Shown here in pieces: positions 33,212 to 44,374 of a DNA stretch of 64,000 nucleotides. Under the pieces are notes generated by a model. It was not told the DNA's origin and searched no databases. It saw nothing but the letters and a program-made list of their open reading frames with translations. Positions within the stretch are counted from its first letter, which is position 1. Each line of letters opens with the position of its first letter. This DNA comes from Rhynchonema sp. JSB1_4 (taxonomy: Eukaryota; Nematoda; Chromadorea; Monhysterida; Xyalidae): NCBI GenBank assembly GCA_030248065.1, contig JASAMV010002292.1:1-64000 (forward strand), written 5' to 3'. Made by a program: the position numbers and the translations under genes.

Positions 33212-36200
33212 ATGAACAAAGTCAACGAACATCACACGACTGGTGGGGCAATACCAAATGCCACAGCGGGTAATGGCACATCGTTGCCTTCGGATATTTA
33301 CAATCAAACAGCGAATGAATCTGGTATGTCGGATTTTGCGATTAAATTTTTGAGTTGGTGTTCGGGATGATTTGAGATAATAAGGACGTCTGCGAGAATA
33401 AGTGAACGTGAAAAATGATCTGGCCGTTGGTTGAGTGTCGAGAAGTTACACATTCAACCGCAAAGGTTGAATCAAAACTGTGCATTTCACACAACAACAA
33501 GCGTGCAGTATACGTTATGATACGGCACAAGTATAATTATGCCTTTCTTCCATCGCGTTGGAAGATTGGTCACGACAAAATGGAGAAATTTACTGACGCG
33601 CAAAACTTTCGACTTAACACATCATAAAAGATCTGTTCCCAAATCCAACATGAAGAATGTTCGCTTTGGTAAAATTACCAGCCCAATCACCACATAAACT
33701 AAATATACGGGTCCTTAACGTTTCCAATATATGTTTCCAGACTTTGCGTTCCCTGACGACAACCCCTGTTTCTACTACGACGACGACTTTCTGCCGGTGC
33801 AGGTCATCTTTCGTCTTTACATTGACGCCCCGATGTTGGTGATCGGCGTGATTGGCAATCTGATCAATGTGCTCGTGTTCACTGACATTTCAATGCGGCA
33901 GCAAGTCGTGAATCGATCGTTGTTGTTGCTGTCGATCAGTGATTGTTTCATCATTTTGAGCGGTGAGTTTGTTTAGAGAATACGAGTAATATCCTATTTT
34001 TAATGGCGTTGTTTTGCTGTCTGTATTTTTCGTTCTATAATAGCCGAATGCCAAATCAACTGTTTCCAAACACTCTGACTGCTGCTTACGCTGCAAAATT
34101 CAACATTTCTCGTCCACTGTGCAGTTTTTTCCCTTGTGACATGCCGTATCCAAATTTATTCCCGTGTCGTTTTGGCACGTATGGTCCCACAATTTTACCG
34201 ATCACACACAAACGTTAAGCCAGTATTTTTCAAGCATGCACAAAATTTCTTAACAGTACGCACACAGAAACATTTTTCCTTGAGCTTAATCGTAGCAGAC
34301 AACCAATATTTCGCACCATTTCCAAACCCAAGCCACTGGGCTTCAAATTGCCAGCTCCGAACAACAAGAGCCCAAACTTGCCCCTGATCTTTCAGGTTCA
34401 TTCATGATGACTATCCCAGTGCTCGTCGAGCGCACTGGCGTTGTCGGTCTGCTCCAGTACACGGCCCGGACAACCAGATGGTTGTTCCCAGTCGGTCAAA
34501 TGGCCGCCACCAGCAGTGTCTACCTCACAGTTTTTGTATCGACCTACCAGTGTATATTGGTCACGCACAGGCGGTACGCGTACAAATATTTGACGCACAG
34601 GTATATGAGTGGAGGTGGTCTAACAGTCAATGATGTTTGATTTGTAGAATCTTTAGCACGCTGATGCCACATTGGGTGTTGCCGGGCTTCTCGAACATCT
34701 TCTGTTCATGATCCATTTGTTTAAACAGCATTATAAACTTAAGCAATTTGGCAGATTTGGCTTAGATGAGTTTTTTGCCGTGTAAAAGGCAAAGGATTGT
34801 CAAACAGATCGACTGTGCCGTTTGTTTGCCATTCCTACCGTGTGTTTCTTTGAATCAGACTGGGCGGACCTCAAAACTGCTGCTGAGGATTGAGAACGCG
34901 CCGCCCACGCGAAATGTAACGGATTCTTTTACTAGGTTGCATGGAAGTCAATTACTACCCAGTCAATGTTTAAATCCATTTCCATGTATAAAATCAATTC
35001 TTGATCAAACTTGTGCAATTCACTTCAGGTTCTGCAACTGGTGTCTGGGCGCAATCATTCTGTTCAGCATCACATTCAATCTGAATCGCGTCATCGAGCT
35101 CAAACTAGAGACGTGCCATTCGCAACGATACAATCTGACCATCGAACAACTCGTGCCCAACTGGGTGATGGGATTGCCCAATTATTATTTGGTACATATA
35201 TAGTTTTGGTCGTTTCTATGTATATTTTGTTGATCGTGTTGAGAACATTGCGGCCGGAAACTTTTCTTTTTGTCCATAAAGCTTTTCCTTTCGCTCTTGG
35301 GTTTGGTCTTCATGCATTTGTGGCTTGAAACCAGTACCACATTGGCGACTTAAATTTCCCTCCTTGTTTCGCTTCTCTGAGCACCGAAGTTTTCCACTCA
35401 AAGCATAGAGCCCTCGCGGGGGATTCAAATGGAAAAATTTCCACCTAGGGCCCTAAAATGGCATTTGTCCCTGTGCTCAGGTCTATCACGTGTATTTGAC
35501 GGCCTTCATCCAAGTGTTCGTTCCAATGGTCATACTGGTATTCGTCAATGGGTATTTCATTCGTTTTCTTCACGGACCGCAACGGGCCGTCAGAAAACCA
35601 CTAATGCGAACGAATAATCTCGTGATTCAGGTTTGAAATTTTTGAAAATTGTTTGTATAACTTTCGAAATTTGAAAATAATAGTTCGTTCTTCTCTTCAG
35701 ATCGCCACGAACAGCTCGCACGTTCGCAATCACCTCAGAAATTCCTTCCATCTGAAACGAACCTGTGGCACGTCGCAAACCGCGACGGTCGCGAAACGGA
35801 AACGAACGAAGAACACGAAACGCAACAACGGCAACAACAAACGAAAGAACAGCGAACCGACCAAAGGCAGCGTGCACGATGTGGGCAACGGAACGCATAT
35901 TGCGCCCACACTCTTAATTAACGGGCATCCGTCGTGTCAAAGCGACAACAATCTGGTGCAATTGAGAGTGAAGAATAGAGAAAAATCGAACTCGGTTGAA
36001 CACACACCACTAAGATTGTCACCATCACGTCAGGAATCCAGCTTCATGGAGAAAGAGGCTAGCTACCTTGCTTTTCTTTTGGACATAACCACACTTCTTT
36101 TTCCGTACATGCGACCCTGAGGTTTGAGTCCGGTCTGTTTGGCCGTGCGACTGCGACTTCAGCCTAACTTTGAGAACTCAAACACAAACTGGCTGGGTTC

Positions 36201-37434
36201 GAGGCCCAAAAGTGTTGCGGAGGCCGGAGCTTATCGGACAGAAAGGTGTCATAAAAAGGTTGAAAAGATCGAAAGAAAAACCGAATATTTATATGTCGTT
36301 TTGTGGTCGGTCTGACGCCATAATTTCTTCCGAGTGCTGTGGTTTGGGGGGTCGGTGTCCGTTTGTTTCCGCAAGCAAGATAGCCCATAGACTGTCAGGC
36401 CTAAAAATACCCCTTTTAGGCCTAAAAATGACTATTTTAGACAAAAATTGCGAAAATTAGTGTGCCTGGTGGGGAAGTTAATGTACCAGGTGGATCCCTC
36501 CCCTTAGGAATGTCACACACACGCAGATATAAGCGAAACTCGCAAAAAAAAACGATTGATTTCCAGAAAGGACGCGAACTGAACGGTTTCCACTCTCCGC
36601 CAAACATCCAAGATGATGACGACAGCAGCGTCGATAATGGGGTCACCGCGGCCACGGTGCTGCTGCCCGCCAACTTTATGGCGCGTCGGATACAGAGCAA
36701 TATGGCTCGGGCGCGCAGTTTCAGCAAATACGTCCAATATCGCCGGCAGTACATGCGGCGGGAACGCGAACTGAGTATTACCGTCATGCTGCTTGGTTGG
36801 TTCTGGCGGTGTGTTTTTGGTCTTATCCGAAAATTATTCTGGATATTAATTATATGTAAAAAATTGATTTAGAGATTTTTTAGTCACAATAGTACATAGT
36901 TTCTGGAACACTAAGCTGATCATTTGAGCATTCGGAGCCGGAGGCATCGGACAGTGCAGCAGCAAATACCAAGTAACACGGTCACCGGCCCGCGATGCCT
37001 AAGTGGAGACTCTGGATTGCATGCGTATTACGCAGTGGCACAGAGTCTGTTTCGCATAATTTTAGACTTGAGATGCTACCTTTGAAGCAAACCCTGCTGA
37101 TTAAGCCCCATGGAGATGAGGTTTGGCATTGTTCCCAATTGGAAACATCAACAACCCCGTTCCCACCGTTGTTCCAGGCGTGGTCGGTGTGTTCCTGGCA
37201 TGCAGCGTGGTTGTGTTCATCAACAATCTGATCGAACTGTTTGCGCATTATCACGAATCCGTCGCGCGTCTCATGCACTCATCGATCTTCACGGTTCTCG
37301 TCGAGCTCGGCAACTTTATGGTCGTCTTTAACGCGGCAACGTCGAGTTTCATCTATTTTGGATTAAATCCAACGTTCCGTCGGGTGCTCTGGAGCAGGAT
37401 ATTCTGCCGATCGGATACGGACGACAATAATTGA
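33212..37434 (+). CDS. Rhodopsin-class GPCR, peptide (FMRFamide)-receptor-like, 8 exons
   Basis: Exons 33212-33323, 33741-33962, 34396-34600, 35029-35191, 35481-35630, 35701 to about 35967, 36567-36795 and 37178-37434. All joins except the exon 6 donor are phase-checked; total about 530 residues. The extracellular N-terminus has several N-glycosylation sites (NAT, NGT, NQT, NES). TM1 includes GVIGNLINVLVF and TM2 LLLLSISDCF with its Asp. TM3 ends SVYLTVFVSTYQCILV, so the usual D/E-R-Y is YQC. TM5 is VYHVYLTAFIQVFVPMV. Intracellular loop 3 is very long (~165 residues), basic and Asn-rich. TM6 is GVVGVFLACSVVVF and TM7 ends in GLNPTFRRVLW. The layout matches FMRFamide/myosuppressin-type receptors; the ligand is unknown. 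Candidate polyadenylation signal AATAAA at 37726. Exon 6 may end at AGA before GTGAAG (35968) or slightly later. Confidence 0.88.
36395..36490. mobile_element. MITE core fragment in GPCR intron 6
   Basis: The phrase GGCCTAAAAATGACTATTTTAG and repeated TACCAGGTGG/GCCTGGTGGGG match the core-plus-word design of the hAT-like elements. Ends cannot be placed. Confidence 0.4.
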
Positions 37435-37439
37435 TCACA

Positions 37440-37582
37440 CATACTGAGTGCAGTAATGTTGGTCTGTTTCGCCCGGCTTTCGCAGACAGACCGAGGTGCC
37501 AGGGCTCGTCAGTGCGAACGCCTATCAGGCAAATTCTCTCCAAACAGCCCCCCGCCAGCAGATGTTATTGTTGGGCTGTACC
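37440..37582 (+). repeat. Dispersed repeat R, copy 1
   Basis: About 140 bases just after the GPCR stop match, in reverse orientation, 47089-47229. Shared phrases include CGCAGACAGACCGAGG and CAGGGCTCGTCAGTGCGAAC. No terminal repeats or target duplication recognised. Confidence 0.75.
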
Positions 37583-38501
37583 ATTTTGCTTTAAGTTGGA
37601 TCACGCGGATTTATTTGTGAATACCTGAGTCATGGTGCTGGCCTGTTACATTAAGAGAAACACGTACGTACCACTTTAACGAACGATTTGATAACGATAC
37701 GTCATATTAATATGAGAAAGAGCTGAATAAAATTCTATGACTTTGCCACTTTGGTTCCAGCTGTGTTCAGGGATCGTTGATTGTCATCATTTGAAGAGTG
37801 CGAGCACATGAGCCAGTACACAATATAAAAACGTCTGAGAAAAGTTTGCTTGACAAAAACCAAGTCGCAGTTCTACGTCTGCAGCGCTATCATGAGGGCT
37901 CAACCCGGAGGATATTTATTTTTCCAACGCCCCAGCTATCAGCTGGCACTCTTTTAGCGGCGGCGTTGTATCCTGCCCCATAATGGTGTTGACAAAACCA
38001 TTCTCAGCAAACCCCGTTCCAGACGCGGTGATTTCAAGCCGGCGCTTTATCACGCATGCAAGATAAATTCAACAGTGGTATAAATTTTGAAGTTCGTACA
38101 CCGGAGAATGCCAAACAATAGTCCCCCTAATAATTCCCCAGTGAGTGGGGCTTAGCCGGGGGGGGGGATCTTCAGAATAAGCCCCATCTATATTAATGGT
38201 TTTCAGCGATGTTTCACATGCTTATACATAGTGGAGGCTTATGCGGGAAATTATATTTTTCCAAAATCTCAAATCCGACGTCTGTCCCAAATAAGACCCC
38301 AGGCGGCTTGTTGGGCATTTTCTGGTACCAAAATTGTGGCAAGCACATAGAATTACTTGTGTTCGTTTGAAATGTGGTGTCCACTCATAAAGACTGTATA
38401 TGCAAATGGGATAGGACTTGAGCAAAGTTTGTACACTACAGCTTTTGGTAAAAGTTAATGCGTAACTTTTGCCACCTGAAAATCAGCTGACCAAAACAAG
38501 T
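37583..38501. other. Intergenic region with GPCR 3' signal and one MITE
   Basis: Candidate GPCR polyadenylation signal at 37726-37731. 38103-38325 is a diverged copy of the MITE described at 54043. No gene is seen. Confidence 0.5.
38103..38325. mobile_element. Diverged MITE with GGAGAATGCCAAA ends, copy 1
   Basis: The left end GGAGAATGCCAAACAATAG and right end TTGTTGGGCATTTTCTGG are inverted relatives. The interior repeats AATAAGCCCC-like words. The related element at 54043-54317 is better preserved. Confidence 0.6.
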
Positions 38502-39252
38502 TCACATCTTGGACACTCCCACGTAGCCATCATGGCCCTTTGCATTATTGGCCACATACTTTACACTGGTGCTCAAACTGTGTCCACTATCACTCGGCGT
38601 GACCAGTGCGCGTTTGGAAATATGGTGCGGCCGATTTGGCGGGAAATTCAAATTTTGCTGCTGATTTTGGCGATTGGATGATGAGGCCCCAAGTTCGGAC
38701 AGGGGTATCTCTTCGCGCCGGTCCACTTTGAGCACGGCAGTAATGGGAGGGCAGCTGCAATTGTGTGACAGACCTATCTGATTGTGGCTGTTGCAATTCG
38801 ATAAGTTTGGATGACCCTGATAATCAGGGTGTTGTTGTTGTAAGCGTTGCAGAATGTGTGCTGGCAGTTGCGCCTCAATGTTGTCGCAACACATGCCCGT
38901 GGCGCCGTCGCAGTCAGACTAAAATGTCGATACCCAATAATTATGTTTTTATGTTTTTCGCTTTTCATGTACCATTTTTCGTATTTTGAATTCGGCGCTT
39001 TCTTTCAGTAATTTTTCTTCCGCCGTTGAAGGATAGTACCCGATTTCGAGACCGATTGACTTTAAGTCTCAAGTGATAGATTACAATTCAGATTGGACTG
39101 GGATTTGACAAACGAGCTTGCGCAACAACCGTCGATGCAAACTAACTTGCGATTGCCGCAGCAGCTCCCGGTGCATGGCGCGCTCTTCGAAATATTTCTG
39201 TCGCTGGTTGAAGTAGCACACGCAACACGTGAGTAGAAGTAGGATGGCCACG
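38502..39252 (-). CDS. Single-pass membrane protein, last two exons
   Basis: The penultimate exon 39252-39147 and terminal exon 38918-38502 join in phase 0 through GTTAGT and TTTTAG splice sites. The first encodes a hydrophobic stretch VAILLLLTCCVCYF followed by charged NQRQKYFEERAMHRELLRQ, a typical type I membrane/cytosol boundary. The second encodes a 138-residue cytosolic tail with Cys pairs (CDGATGMCC), Gln/Asn/Ser-rich low complexity (QRLQQQHPDYQGH, NRQNQQQN) and the end HDGYVGVSKM. Upstream exons were not found; a candidate at 39471-39416 has uncertain frame. The Cys-rich helix edge and proline/glutamine-rich tail recall Shisa-type adaptors, but no Shisa ectodomain is visible. Family left open. 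Confidence 0.6.
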
Positions 39253-41002
39253 CTGAAATATGTGTGAAATTTCTCTAATTGTTATGTCCAGAGACATACA
39301 TATGTATATGTTAAGCACAAATGCGGCGGCATCAGGAAATATAATATTGTGGAACAAGTTATTACCATGTAATGGTGAGATACAGTATGCACTTTTGTTG
39401 GTCGTACATTTCACCGCGGCAATAGACGAATATACCGCCAAGCTCCGTCCAAATGCTCTCGAGGCCAGCGCCTGAAAGTTGACTATTATCGAATAGCTTT
39501 TGTGTGAAAAAGTGGAAAATCCGTCTATGAAATGACTAAGCAGCTTCAAAAACCGGCTAATTGTTAGTTTAGTCGTCAACACAAATCGTCAACTCTGGTC
39601 ATCCACTTATGCAACCCGGATTAGAGCTGACGACACATGAATAAGGCAGCCCCAAAATCTTTCCGTATTGTCACCAGAGGTCTAACTTTTTGAAAAAGGC
39701 AGCTGATGCCATATCGAAGATAACAGCTGACCTGATGATTTGCCGCCTCCCCTGCACTCCACGAAAGGCAGCTCCAGTAAGATCACAGAAATCGTCCGCC
39801 AATAGTCATCCATATGGTTTGAGTGCTCAGGCCTTTCTGTTTTGGGGTGAAAGTGTTTATCACGTTTGTAGAAAAATAAATTATTCTTCGAAAATAAAGC
39901 TGCAATAACAGGTTCAGTCTTGTACTTCAATTTGGAACAAACGAACAAATGCAATAAAGCGCGGGAAAACCGAAAATATGTTTCCAAAGAACCGAATAAG
40001 CATGTTCATATGTATACCGTGTCCTTTGCAAATCCTGTGAAATCTGTTTCGTATGGGACGAGACTAGAGTAAACAAAGAACAGTCGTAAAAATAGCGCAG
40101 CGACCAATATGTAAGCCCACGAAACCCACTTTGTAGATGCATACATAGGATAGTGTCAAAAGCAGGAGACCAGAAGTCGAAAAATAATCTTATTTTGCTA
40201 CTAGTATCTCATGCTTCATAAAAATATGGCACGCACGCCCGATTTGCCAGATGAGTTACAACCAAACCAACCCTACAGGACTGGGCTCATATACACACCC
40301 AAAAAATGTGCTTGTAGCATGTATGTACATGACATGATACTTATTCTCGTACAATTGGGACCCAACTTTTGGGGCCGGGCCAATTGAGGTCCGTCAAGAG
40401 AATTCATTTTCAGGGTTAGGCTTAGCTTAGGCTGCACTCACCCCCATCAACACACGCAGTTTAAGCCTAATCCTAAGCCTAACAAAAAATGTAGGCATAA
40501 GCCTAAGCCTAACCAGGAAAGTAAACCTCTGGCCGGGCCCATTTGACCGGGCCCCAATTGTAAGAGAAGAGATACAAGCTATAACGCTGCTGGAAACCCA
40601 AACTCACAAGATTGAAGATCGGCCTTAAATTTGAGCTCAAGCATGCACGCATTTTTCGGACAACCATCAGAAAACAGTGTGCGTGCGCACAAAACCAAAG
40701 AATCCTTCAGACTCAAAAACTCTAAACGCATGTCAAGTGATAAATTAACGGAACCCGCGATCGGCTCTGTCCGGTGTGTGCTCTTTCGTTGGCAAAGAGC
40801 AGCACACGAAAGTTCGATAAGGTCTGAAATACGGAATATGGCTCTTTGTTTTTCGGAACTTGAATCTTCTCAGACGAAACGAGAAACGTCCTTAGCTAGG
40901 TGCCTGCATCGGGAGCAAATATAGTCATGAAGTGCGAGTGTGTGGTAAAGCTGAGTTTAATGGAACCATGAACCTTTTTGTCACGTATTGCGTGAAGAGA
41001 CC
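39253..41002. other. Intergenic region upstream of the minus-strand membrane protein gene
   Basis: Might hold further 5' exons of that gene, but I could not find them. A TTAGGC-type patch lies at 40405-40530. Confidence 0.4.
40405..40530. repeat. Interstitial TTAGGC/GCCTAA patch
   Basis: Forward units (GGTTAGGCTTAGCTTAGGC) and reverse units (TAAGCCTAATCCTAAGCC, ATAAGCCTAAGCCTAACC) face each other across ~50 bases. The outer sequences GGGCCGGGCCAATTGAGG and CCGGGCCCCAATTG are also inverted, suggesting another short foldback element. Confidence 0.6.
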
Positions 41003-41387
41003 CAGTGGCGGATCCAGCTTTCGGCCAAGGGGGGGGCAAATCCCAAAAGTCATTTTTATCTAGTGCATGTATGATTTTTCAAAATCGTTTTTGTCCAGGG
41101 CTTGTTTATAATTGTCCGATTCTAAACCAAATACCGTCCAAAATATTAGCATGCGCGCTTATGGCGCGCGAAAGGTATGACATTTTTTGCACGCGCGACG
41201 GCCAAACTTTTTATTAAAATAGGTGTGTATGACGCGCGAAGTGTGCGATTTTTTGGACCTTTAAAGCGTAATAGAGAGAAAATCATGCGATTTAGGGATC
41301 CTTCCTTGTGGGATGGTACCCTCCCACTTGAGGGGCCACCTTGAGCACAGGGGGTACGCCCCCTGTGCCCCCCTGAATCAGCTAGTG
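41003..41387. mobile_element. 385-bp hAT-like MITE with exact 8-bp duplication
   Basis: The left end CAGTGGCGGATCCAG and right end CTGAATCAGCTAGTG are imperfect inverted repeats. The flanks are an exact duplication AAGAGACC (40995-41002, 41388-41395). The interior has repeated GCGCGCGAA motifs and a 3' stretch of inverted words (GTACGCCCCCTGTGCC). Confidence 0.85.
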
Positions 41388-41939
41388 AAGAGACCAGGGT
41401 ACCTATTTCTGTGTATCTTGCATGTTTGGCTCAATTTGGACCAAAAAGCCCTCATTGGGTAACATTTGTGAGCGCACGATACCCAGCAGTTGCGTGGAGT
41501 GGACCAATCAAAGTTGTGTGAAAGAAATTTTTGGTCGCAGATTCCAATTCATGCAGTGCGTACATATTTGAACAAGCCACAACAGTCTCACTGCTATCAC
41601 AATCAGAAAAAAGACGGCGCGCATGCGGCATCAAAGGTACGAGGTTCGTTTCAGCATGCTTTTTTAGCTTGCTGGGGCTTTTCAGTGTATACTGTAATTT
41701 GGAAGTCAAAAAACATGTTAAAAAAGAAGCAAGAGACCGAAGAACCGTTACCAAGCAGTGCGCACATTTTTTACGTTTTTTTTGATCTGGCCATCTAATA
41801 TTCGAAAATGGCGTTTTTCCTCCGTTCAACATTGTGTGCATAAATGGCATGTCATAAGGCTCACTTTTTTGTTCGTTTATACACATCGATGGCTGCAACC
41901 CAATGCAAAAGAGCTACACAGCAGTGGAGACACTGCCCT

Positions 41940-42945
41940 CAGGGTTGGAAAAAAAATTTTTTAAACAAGTTTTTTTAAAAAAAAATTTAAAAAAATTTTT
42001 TTAGAAAAAGTCTGAGATTCTGGGAAGTTTTTACCAAATTTGCCTAAAAAACGCGCTAAATCGCGAAAAAATGCAACTTTAATTGACAAGTCACTTTAGT
42101 GACTTGGTTTGCATCACTTATGAAGGGTGTTTACGTCATTTCGGTGCGATCCAACAGTCTGTGCTTGATATGGACCGATGATTGCTGCTCTGTGGTATCG
42201 TACACAACAGTTTGTGACCGAATAAGCAAGATTCACTCATAAACCACACAGAATTGAGAATATAAGCTGCAGAAATACTTGTCGGGTAGCTGAATCGGTC
42301 GTATATGACCGACCTGATGGGTCATGACTTCGAAGTACCATGTAGATACATGCATGCTGTGTCCCATGTATCACGGGAAGGTATAATTTCACGGGAAGGG
42401 CACTCCCACAGGTTGTGTCGGGCTCATGGGGGCGGGTCCGGACTTGTCCGGGTATTGGGCATATCGCGTCGTGGACCTCTGGAACGGGCTCCCAGAGAGT
42501 GTGGTCTCTGCTGCCTCAACTGCGGCCTTCAAAACTAAACTAAACTCACGTGGTCGAGACCTAGTTTCTCGCCACATTTCTTCAAAATTTTCAGCCGTCG
42601 TTGACTGATCCCCCCAGTCACTGGGTTGCTGCTTTTCAGATAATCATCAATATTCCGTCATCCGTTGCCGACTTTACGTTTGTTCTCTTCATTAGTTTGG
42701 TTGGTTGAATCTCGCCGGTATGTTTTCTTTGTCGTTTGTTCGTTCTTGTTCACATTTTTGTTTATTGATACTCATGTTCATTTTTTTAGGGTTTCTCCGG
42801 ATCTTGTGTAAAGGTCTTTGCGAAAGCGTGCAGATAAAATTTGAATTTGAATTTGAATAATAACATCATTTTGGGTATGTTAGGTACCAAATACATGCCC
42901 CAAAGATGATTTTGTGAAGAAAATTTTTCGACCCTTGAGAAAAAC
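41940..42945. mobile_element. hAT-like MITE of the 28742 family, interrupted and right-truncated
   Basis: Begins CAGGGTTGGAAAAAAAA and follows the reverse complement of 28742-29416 through CTGTGCTTGATATGGACC and GGTAGCTGAATCGGTC. It is interrupted at 42388-42856, resumes at AATAACATCATTTTGGG, and ends after CGACCCTTGAGAAAAA without the terminal repeat. Confidence 0.82.
42388..42856 (+). mobile_element. 5'-truncated non-LTR retrotransposon 3' end
   Basis: Inserted in the MITE at 41940 with ATAAT on both sides as a likely target duplication. An open frame up to TGA at 42606-42608 encodes YRVVDLWNGLPESVVSA, the conserved C-terminal tail of many CR1/L2/Jockey-type reverse-transcriptase ORFs. After a ~230-base 3' UTR it ends in the short repeat GAATTTGAATTTGAAT, as in CR1/L2-like elements. 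Reverse transcriptase and endonuclease domains are absent. Confidence 0.72.
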
Positions 42946-43011
42946 TGCGGGTTGGTTCATCTCAACTTGGGCTCACCAATTGTGAACTCTGAACCGCCAC
43001 ACCAAACGTAT

Positions 43012-43092
43012 GCTCCCGGAAGGACTCGAACCTCCGACCTCCAGCGACCAGGCCTGGATAGCCAGTTGCTCTACTAACTGAGCTACGGGAAC
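43012..43092 (-). tRNA. tRNA-like locus (tRNA pseudogene, intron-containing tRNA or SINE head)
   Basis: On the minus strand the 81-nt sequence has a fully paired 7-bp acceptor stem (GTTCCCG with CGGGAGC), a D arm (GCTC/GAGC), and a T arm GGAGG-TTCGAGT-CCTTC. The B box GGTTCGAGTCC is perfect and the A box (TAGCTCAGTTAGTAGAGC) is good. Between D and T arms there are ~31 bases, about 9 too many for a normal anticodon arm plus variable loop, and no canonical 5-bp/7-nt anticodon arm folds. An 8-9-base intron, a decayed gene or a tRNA-derived SINE are all possible. The anticodon cannot be assigned. Confidence 0.6.
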
Positions 43093-44050
43093 GCGGTCTC
43101 GATGTGGCTCAAAGTTGCACTTATACCCATGCAACCGTGCAGACACACACTGCTTTGCACGCCACAGCGCTACACGTTGCGCTGGCTAGCAGACGTCCAG
43201 TCCACATACATGATGTACGTCAAACTGCCTGAATGAGCTTTCATGCTTTTCACCATCACCTCAAAATCTGAGAATGTATTCACATCCATGATGGTTCCTG
43301 GCGTAGAAAAGTGTCCCATTATTTCTTTTAACGGACGGGAGCTTCGATTTTCTCTTTTCGTTTCTTTACATTTTGATGTGCGGGGGAGCACGAAAACGCA
43401 CTGTGTAGTGCGCGCTCTGTAATAACGAAAACCACTGTGTCTTCTGAGAAAACATTTTCATTCGCCAATAATCTTGTGCAACGCGCCAATGTTTTACGAG
43501 CAAAGCAAAAACTCGATTAAACGTTTGATTACACATAACATCACATCACTTTTTGATTGGATTGTTACGGGTTTTAAACAAACACCTCCCAGACAGCAGT
43601 GTTAAGAGTCGGAAACCGGTTTTATAAGTTCTGCGTTTTCCGTTTTCTGACTCTTCAAAGACAATTGTTAACACAAAACTCGAAAAATTCACACGCACTT
43701 AAATTGTCGACAGCCGATCGGTTCTGGTTGATTCAGCAAAAGTCACGCGTGGAAATATGGCGCAATCTTTTCACACGCACAAGTCTCAATCAATCGCGTA
43801 AAAAAACTTTCGCTGATGTAACGTGTCACTAATCCTGCCACATTTGTCCACGACAAAGAAAATGAACCGAAAAACGAAAATATTCCCTGTGTGATCAGAA
43901 GTCGGAACCTGAACCACAACTACAGGACACGTTCAGAATCAAAACCAATAGGATGTTCAATCGACATTCAAGGAGGAGCAAAGTTTACGCATCGAATTTC
44001 ACGCCCACACGATGGACGAACAAATTCGCGTGACACAAAACATTGTTATA
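43093..44050. other. Intergenic, nothing recognised
   Basis: No exon chain, RNA gene or bounded repeat beyond the adjacent tRNA-like locus and the MITE at 44051. Confidence 0.4.
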
Positions 44051-44372
44051 GTCCGTCCATCAGCTCATGGCACTTTGTGTTGCTGCTGGCTGGCTTGCCC
44101 CCTTCCTCCACATCCTGAAAGAGAAATTGGGTGTGACCGTTTTTGCAAAAAGAAGTGAAAAATGATAGAGTGTGTCGAAAAAGATTGAATTCGATCAAAT
44201 TTAAAATTAAATTTAATTAAAATGGATAAAACACGTCGATTTCATAAAAATCAACGATAGGGAGCGAAAATAATTATTTTTTGGGAAACTCAATTTCTCT
44301 TTCATTAGAACGTGGAGGAAGGGAACAAGTCGGCCAGCAGCATCACAAAGTGACATGAGCTGATGGACGGAC
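44051..44372. mobile_element. 322-bp TA-flanked MITE, copy 2 of the 24550 family
   Basis: Ends GTCCGTCCATCAGCTCATG and CATGAGCTGATGGACGGAC are inverted repeats between TA dinucleotides (44049-44050, 44373-44374). The interior aligns with 24550-24879 throughout. Confidence 0.85.
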
Positions 44373-44374
44373 TA

